Of a stretch of DNA of 27,053 nucleotides, positions 23,179 to 27,053 are shown piece by piece. Numbering within the stretch: position 1 is the stretch's first letter; every line of letters starts with the position of its first letter. Both the position numbers and the translations under genes were made by a program. The DNA comes from B73-G16 sp964448445 (GTDB taxonomy: Bacteria > Desulfobacterota > B13-G15): assembly GCA_964448445.1 (NCBI GenBank), contig CAYVAU010000013.1, positions 1-27,053 of the forward strand. Direction: 5' to 3'. A model generated the notes under the pieces. That model saw only the letters and a list, made by a program, of their open reading frames with translations. It was not told the DNA's origin and did no database searches.

Positions 23179-23928
23179 ATGGAGCTGACGATACTGGGTT
23201 CGGGCACAGGGGTTCCCTCCCTCAGGAGGGGGGCACCGGGAGCATTGCTAAAGGTCGAGGGCAAAACCCTCCTCATAGACATTGGTTCGGGGACCTTGCA
23301 AAAAATGCTTCGGTGCGGGGTCACTTACCTTGATCTTGATGCCATCATCCTCACCCACCTTCACCCCGATCACGTTTCGGATCTTTTGGCCTTCTTTTTC
23401 GCCTGCAAATACAGCCTTGCCCCACGAACGAAGGAACTTTTTGTCCTTGGGGGCAAAGGGTTCAGGGAATATTACGAAACCCTGAGGCAACTTTACGGCC
23501 ACTGGGTCAAGGCCGACACTTACAGGCTCCATCTGCAGGAGGCCCCCCATGGAAAGAGGACCGTGGCCGGTATAGCCCTTACCACCTTCCCCCTTGAACA
23601 CACAAGGGCAAGCATAGGATTGAGGATCGAAGAAGGGGAAAAGGTCCTGGCCTACTCGGGGGATACGGATTACTGCCCCCAGGTGGTTGAGATGGCAAGG
23701 GGAGCGGATCTTTTGGTCCTTGAGTGCTCCTTCCCTGATGACAGGAAGGTAAAGGGACACCTGACCCCAAGTCTGGCCGGTCGCATCGCCAGAGAGGCCG
23801 GGGCAAAAAGGCTTCTGCTGACCCACCTGTATCCTCCTTGCGATGAAAGGGACATCCTTGCAGAATGCAGGAGGGAATTCGAAGGCGAGGTGCGGGTGGC
23901 AGAGGACATGATGTGTCTTGAAATCTAA
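23179..23928 (+). CDS. RNase Z-like metallo-beta-lactamase-fold hydrolase
   Basis: 249 residues with the intracellular RNase Z/PhnP-like MBL fold. MELTILGSGTGVPSLRRGAPGALL opens the protein, ILTHLHPDHVSDLLAFFFA carries the HxHxDH zinc motif, FPLEHTRASIGLRIE and LAYSGDTDYCP carry the next His and Asp, VKGHLTP follows, and LLTHLYP closes the site. No signal peptide is present. It lacks the exosite arm of true tRNase Z, so it may be a phosphodiesterase or an uncharacterised MBL enzyme. A weak AAGGG ribosome site precedes the ATG. tatA follows 20 nt downstream, so the genes are probably co-transcribed. Confidence 0.85.
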   Translation: MELTILGSGTGVPSLRRGAPGALLKVEGKTLLIDIGSGTLQKMLRCGVTYLDLDAIILTHLHPDHVSDLLAFFFACKYSLAPRTKELFVLGGKGFREYYETLRQLYGHWVKADTYRLHLQEAPHGKRTVAGIALTTFPLEHTRASIGLRIEEGEKVLAYSGDTDYCPQVVEMARGADLLVLECSFPDDRKVKGHLTPSLAGRIAREAGAKRLLLTHLYPPCDERDILAECRREFEGEVRVAEDMMCLEI

Positions 23929-23948
23929 TCCCCGAAGGGAGGCATGAG

Positions 23949-24194
23949 ATGTTTGGCATTGGAACGACGGAGCTTTTGATCATCTTTTTTTTGGCCCTTA
24001 TCCTCTTGGGACCGAAAAAGATTCCCCAAATCGCAAAGTCACTGGGGAAGGCCGTAAACGAATTGAGGAGGGTCACAGATGAGATGAAGGAAAGCGTGCG
24101 CGAAGAGGTCGATCTGTCCGAAGACCTCAAGGAACTGAAGGATCCCACCAAGTGGCTAAACGACGAAAAGCCGGAGAAGGATAGTGGAAGTTGA
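23949..24194 (+). CDS. Sec-independent protein translocase TatA/TatB
   Basis: An 81-residue protein with the Tat pore/receptor architecture: MFGIGTTELLIIFFLALILLGPKKIP, comprising a short N-terminal membrane helix, the conserved hinge GPKKIP, then an amphipathic helix (IAKSLGKAVNELRRVTDEM) and an acidic tail. Glu at position 8 is the residue conserved in TatB proteins, while the short tail is TatA-like. It may do both jobs. GGGAGG lies six bases upstream of the ATG. The gene overlaps tatC by 11 nt. The Tat system exports folded, often cofactor-bearing proteins such as molybdoenzymes. Confidence 0.93.
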   Translation: MFGIGTTELLIIFFLALILLGPKKIPQIAKSLGKAVNELRRVTDEMKESVREEVDLSEDLKELKDPTKWLNDEKPEKDSGS

Positions 24195-24918
24195 GGACAA
24201 AAGGCCCTTCTTAGAACACCTGGAAGAGCTCCGCCAGAGGCTCATACGATGTATGATCGTTGTGGGGATAGCCTTTGTAGTCTGCTACTTTTTCTCCAAG
24301 GATATCTTCTCCTTTCTGGCAAAACCCCTCAAGCAAAACCTCCCCGAAGGGTCCTCCATGATCTTCATCAACCCAGCAGAGGCCTTCCTGACTTACATAA
24401 AACTGTCCTTTTACGCAGCCTTGTTCTTCTCCTCCCCTTATATCCTTTATCAGGCCTGGATGTTCGTCGCCCCTGGCCTTTACGCCCACGAGAAACGCTA
24501 CGTCCTCCCCTTCATGATCGTTTCGGTCTTTCTGTTCGTAACAGGTGTCGCCTTTGCCTACTTTGTGGTCTTCCCGTTCGGCTTCAGGTTCCTCATGGGA
24601 TTTGCCACCGACCTGATAAGACCCGCACCTTCTTTGAAGGAATTCCTGAGTTTTTCCACCATGCTCCTTCTGGCCTTCGGGGTGGTTTTTGAACTTCCAG
24701 TTTTTGTATTCTTCTTAACCAAGATGGGCGTGATAGATCACACAACACTTACGCGCAACAGACGTTATGCCGTGTTGATAATTTTCATCGTTGCGGCAAT
24801 TTTGACGCCTCCTGATGTGTTTACGCAACTTCTCATGGCAGGACCTTTACTTGCTCTTTTCGAAATTAGCGTCCTTGTGGCAAAAGTAGCTGGAGGTAAA
24901 AAGAAAGCTACAGCTTAA
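24184..24918 (+). CDS. tatC: Sec-independent protein translocase TatC
   Basis: 244 residues from the GTG at 24184, with GGAG about seven bases upstream. Six membrane helices. The N-terminal FLEHLEELRQRLIRC (with the conserved LEELR signal-peptide contact), AEAFLTYIKLSFYAALFFSSPYILYQAWMFVAPGLYAHEKR, AYFVVFPFGFRFL and the loop LTRNRRYAVLIIFIVAAILTPPDVFTQLLMAGPLLALFEISV are TatC signatures. TatC recognises twin-arginine signal peptides at the inner membrane. The 3' end overlaps the convergent pilX-like gene by 4 nt. Confidence 0.96.
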   Translation: MEVEDKRPFLEHLEELRQRLIRCMIVVGIAFVVCYFFSKDIFSFLAKPLKQNLPEGSSMIFINPAEAFLTYIKLSFYAALFFSSPYILYQAWMFVAPGLYAHEKRYVLPFMIVSVFLFVTGVAFAYFVVFPFGFRFLMGFATDLIRPAPSLKEFLSFSTMLLLAFGVVFELPVFVFFLTKMGVIDHTTLTRNRRYAVLIIFIVAAILTPPDVFTQLLMAGPLLALFEISVLVAKVAGGKKKATA

Positions 24919-25448
24919 CGTTCTTCAGCTTTGTAAAGGAAGGTAATCCACGCTTTTTCATTCGGGTTTTTCTTTGATACAGCAAGAGAATGGACAGTAT
25001 AAAGGTAATTTCGTTTCCCTCCCACCCAGCAAAGTTTTGTGTCTACGATTTTCATATATAAGTCATAATCTCCAAAGTCAGCGCGTTTTAGATCATAGCA
25101 ATTTATTATGTCGTTTATATCCGAGGAAGTAACGCATGCATTACTGCAACTCCAGTTTTGTGTTTCATCTTTGAGTTTACTTTTAAGGCATGACGTGTCC
25201 CTCACTGATATCCAACCAACTGCGTCATAGTCGTCAACATCGACACCCCCACGACGAAGGAGTCTGATGATCAAATCTGCTCCTCCGCGAGCCGCTTCAA
25301 CGCTACTTGTGTAAGTCCGTTCAAACCCTGATAGGCGTGCCCCTTTGCCGATTAGGAGCATCAATCCGCTTAGAAATGCTACGCTTATCAATCCCAAAAC
25401 GAGGGCAAGCAGAAGTGCCACCCCCTTTTGTGATCTTAGGGAAATCAT
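24915..25448 (-). CDS. PilX-like minor pilin/type IV pilus assembly protein
   Basis: 177 residues from the ATG at 25448 (MISLRSQKGVALLLALVLGL). An open frame extends upstream, but the PilX N-terminus starts here. A short basic leader is followed by a hydrophobic helix, as in PilX/GspK-type proteins. The processing site is not the usual GFTLIE. The rest is a periplasmic domain with five cysteines (DTSCLK, SCSNAC, INCYDL, LCWVG) that may form disulfides. It lies 2 nt after the pilW stop and is the last gene of the minor-pilin cluster. No PilY1 gene follows, because tatC is convergent. Confidence 0.75.
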   Translation of the reverse strand: MISLRSQKGVALLLALVLGLISVAFLSGLMLLIGKGARLSGFERTYTSSVEAARGGADLIIRLLRRGGVDVDDYDAVGWISVRDTSCLKSKLKDETQNWSCSNACVTSSDINDIINCYDLKRADFGDYDLYMKIVDTKLCWVGGKRNYLYTVHSLAVSKKNPNEKAWITFLYKAEER

Positions 25449-25450
25449 CC

Positions 25451-26444
25451 TCACTCTCCCAAGTTCATGGGACGGACGGTGAGCTTCAGCACTTTCCAGC
25501 GATAACACTTTTCATTTTCTTTCACGCACTCTCCCGGATGTCCACCATCTGAGGGGGTAAAGGAACTGAGGGTCCCGGTGTCATTATCACCAAGGGTAAT
25601 TGTGACTCTGCTTGCCTCATGGTCAAGCAACTGCCCTTCCTGCTGAAGGATAAAGACCCGCACCTCTTTTACCTGATCCCTGATGACCGTAGCGTTATCG
25701 GTTAGGGTGGAATTCCATGTATCTATACTGCCGTCATCATCTATATCAAGCCCAAAGGCCACCTGGAAATCTCTCACACAATCAAGCACAGGCTGAGCAT
25801 TCCTTTTGCCATCAGCGTGATTTATGGTCGCCCTTTTGAGCACATAGGTNNNNNNNNNNNNNNNNNNNNNNNNNNNNNNNNNNNNNNNNNNNNNNNNNNN
25901 NNNNNNNNNNNNNNNNNNNNNNNNNNNNNNNNNNNNNNNNNNNNNNNNNTGGAGGCACTGCTTTAAGAAAGATCGTTCGATCCCACTCCTCAAACTCTCC
26001 TTCTTCTCCCAAAAAATCCCATTGGGGAGGGGGAGTCCCGTTATAACTGAAATAAGCCCACTTCCTTGAAGCTGAGTTCTCTCGAGCTTTGACTGATTTG
26101 ATCACCAAATAATCCCCACCGTTTTTGGCATTATTGCCCAAAACAAAGGCTCTGGGAGTGCCACTGGGGGCATCATTATAAAGGGCAGCTTCAACTGCTA
26201 TTGCTTCTTCATAATCTATCCCCCCTACATCCCATGGCAATCCATATCCTGCATGGATTATATCTCTCCTCAATAATTCTAAGGCCATAAATTTGCTTAT
26301 CTGTGCCTCAGCTGTTTTGGTTTCGCTTTTGTAAATTCGCATGTTAGACAAATAGACAGCAAAAGCTCCGCCAATTACCAAAGCGAGGATAAACAGCGTA
26401 ACTATTACTTCTATGAGGGTCATACCGCGCTTATCACTGAACAT
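25451..26444 (-). CDS. PilW-like minor pilin, interrupted by a 100-N assembly gap
   Basis: The N-terminal 165 residues (26444 to 25950) start MFSDKRGMTLIEVIVTLFILALVIGG, a type IV prepilin leader cleaved after Gly before MTLIEV, with Glu5 conserved. The segment LELLRRDIIHAGYGLPW is typical of PilW. The C-terminal part (25849 to 25451) contains VLDCVRDFQVAFGLDIDDDGSIDTW and ends KLTVRPMNLGE. The two parts read in different frames across 25850-25949, which is expected if the 100 Ns stand for a gap of unknown true length. I treat it as one gene with missing middle sequence. It overlaps pilV by 11 nt. Confidence 0.8.
25850..25949. other. Assembly gap of exactly 100 N
   Basis: One hundred consecutive Ns inside the pilW-like gene. 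The round number is a common scaffolding placeholder, so the real distance is unknown and the flanking contig order is an assembler inference. The same gene family continues on both sides, which supports the join. Confidence 0.99.
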
Positions 26445-26820
26445 AGCTAACCATCTCTATAGAGTGAGGATTGCCTTCAAGATCATTCCAACTTACTTGA
26501 ACCGTAAGCTCTGTAATGTCCACATTACCAATTGAACGGGAAGTGGGAGTACAATCAACAGTATAAGTTACTGTATAATTGCGCACTTGCCTTGAAACGG
26601 AAACATCACAATCAGCTTCATTCCCCGTATCCCTAAATCTATCAGCATACTCTTGAGCTATCCTCACTGCTTCATCGCGGAGGAGATTCTGGACATTTTT
26701 TCTATAGGAAATACTCAAAGCTGCTAAATTTCCTAAAAGGATTATGGCCAAAATTGTCAAGGCAACCAATACTTCAATAAGGGTAAAACCCTGACTATTT
26801 AACTTGACAATCCTCCCCAT
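26434..26820 (-). CDS. PilV-like minor pilin
   Basis: 128 residues from the ATG at 26820, with GGGGA six bases upstream. A much longer frame from 26994 is only a shadow of the preceding pilin gene. The prepilin sequence is MGRIVKLNSQGFTLIEVLVALTILAIILLGN, cleaved at G/F with Glu5 present, followed by a periplasmic domain with two cysteines (EADCDVS, VDCTPT). PilV-type pilins prime or decorate type IV pili. The start overlaps the upstream pilin gene by 26 nt and the end overlaps pilW by 11 nt. Confidence 0.87.
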   Translation of the reverse strand: MGRIVKLNSQGFTLIEVLVALTILAIILLGNLAALSISYRKNVQNLLRDEAVRIAQEYADRFRDTGNEADCDVSVSRQVRNYTVTYTVDCTPTSRSIGNVDITELTVQVSWNDLEGNPHSIEMVSYVQ

Positions 26821-27053
26821 CCCATTTCCCCATTTTGATGCGCGTAAAGCTAACTGCAACACAACTATATTCTGCTCCAGGATCAGATCCGGAATAATAA
26901 AAAGCTCTTTGATCTGAATCAGAGCTAGAGCTTTTATAATCCAAAGCAAATCCTTTATAATTGAATCTACAATAATTGCTATCGAAGTTTTCATTGATAG
27001 CCAGCTTTAATGTCTTATTCCAAGCTTCTTCAGTGCCATTACCGCTAACATCA
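26795..27053 (-). CDS. GspH/FimT-like pilin, C-terminal part
   Basis: A minus-strand frame is open from the window edge to a TAG at 26797-26795, giving 85 residues of a pilin-like C-terminus: TEEAWNKTLKLAINENFDSN, CRFNYKGFALDYKS, then AEYSCVAVSFTRIKMGKWDG and CQVK. The GspH/FimT family commonly ends in a similar strand-rich region with paired cysteines. The N-terminal prepilin helix lies outside the window. Three cysteines are visible. The identification rests on pattern and on its position directly before pilV, so the family call is moderate. Confidence 0.65.
   Translation of the reverse strand, partial: DVSGNGTEEAWNKTLKLAINENFDSNYCRFNYKGFALDYKSSSSDSDQRAFYYSGSDPGAEYSCVAVSFTRIKMGKWDGEDCQVK

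Noticed and set aside
26434..26994. PilV start at 26994
   Set aside because: The extra N-terminus overlaps the C-terminal coding frame of the preceding pilin, while the canonical prepilin leader with a ribosome site starts at 26820.
1..27053. CRISPR arrays, tRNAs, rRNAs, insertion sequences, phage or defence islands
   Set aside because: No regularly spaced repeats, tRNA-like cloverleaf, transposase, integrase or known defence gene was found on reading both strands.

Overview
The window is a gene-dense bacterial segment of about 27 kb. It contains no rRNA, tRNA, CRISPR array or transposase that I can see. Overlapping stop/start junctions are very common. The gene content is LPS-core enzymes, minor type IV pilins, Tat, CooC, a MoeA fused to a periplasmic-binding-like domain, and RtcB with archease. 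This suggests a Gram-negative, anaerobic and possibly thermophilic bacterium of the Desulfobacterota/Thermodesulfobacteria type. That placement is inference from gene content only. A run of exactly 100 Ns (25850-25949) indicates a draft or metagenome assembly.

Layout. (1) 1-4753, + strand: the end of a lipopolysaccharide-core locus, with a partial heptosyltransferase II, a GT2 glycosyltransferase, a protein with two tandem WaaP-like kinase domains, and two GT4 glycosyltransferases. A DUF4213/DUF364 'heavy-metal chelation' protein (4750-5475) overlaps its end. (2) 5509-11341, + strand: archease, a 265-nt leader with two foldable elements, then RtcB ligase followed by a tightly coupled series MoeA-PBP fusion, MogA/MoaB, FmdB-type zinc ribbon and FabH. 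RNA ligation, molybdenum-cofactor synthesis and fatty-acid initiation therefore lie in one apparent transcription unit. (3) 11310-13393, - strand: an inositol-monophosphatase-family enzyme and an MFS transporter. A transglutaminase-like protein (13486-14181, +) lies divergently from them. (4) 14176-18244, - strand: a five-gene operon cooC, trmO-like, and an FecB/BtuF-type binding protein, permease and ATPase. CooC suggests metal (probably nickel) uptake and cofactor maturation. Its leader holds a strong intrinsic-terminator hairpin whose U-tract abuts the cooC ribosome-binding site, and a four-codon ORF enters the hairpin, so attenuation is likely. A decayed or unrecognised small ORF with an in-frame TAG lies just upstream. 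(5) 18529-19374, - strand: an apparently exported metallo-beta-lactamase-fold protein. (6) 19490-20785, + strand: a RumA/RlmD-type 5-methyluridine methyltransferase. (7) 20782-23127, - strand: a GAF-Fis regulator and a ZnuC/ZnuB-like metal ABC ATPase and permease, without a binding protein here. (8) 23179-24918, + strand: an RNase Z-like MBL protein, TatA/B and TatC. (9) 24915-27053, - strand: a minor-pilin cluster (GspH/FimT-like, PilV, PilW broken by the N gap, PilX), visibly more AT-rich than its surroundings.

The strongest unexplained signals are the cooC attenuator with its mini-ORF, the structured rtcB leader, the duplicated WaaP-like kinase, possible leaderless starts at transcription-unit heads, and the fact that all four convergent gene pairs overlap at their 3' ends.
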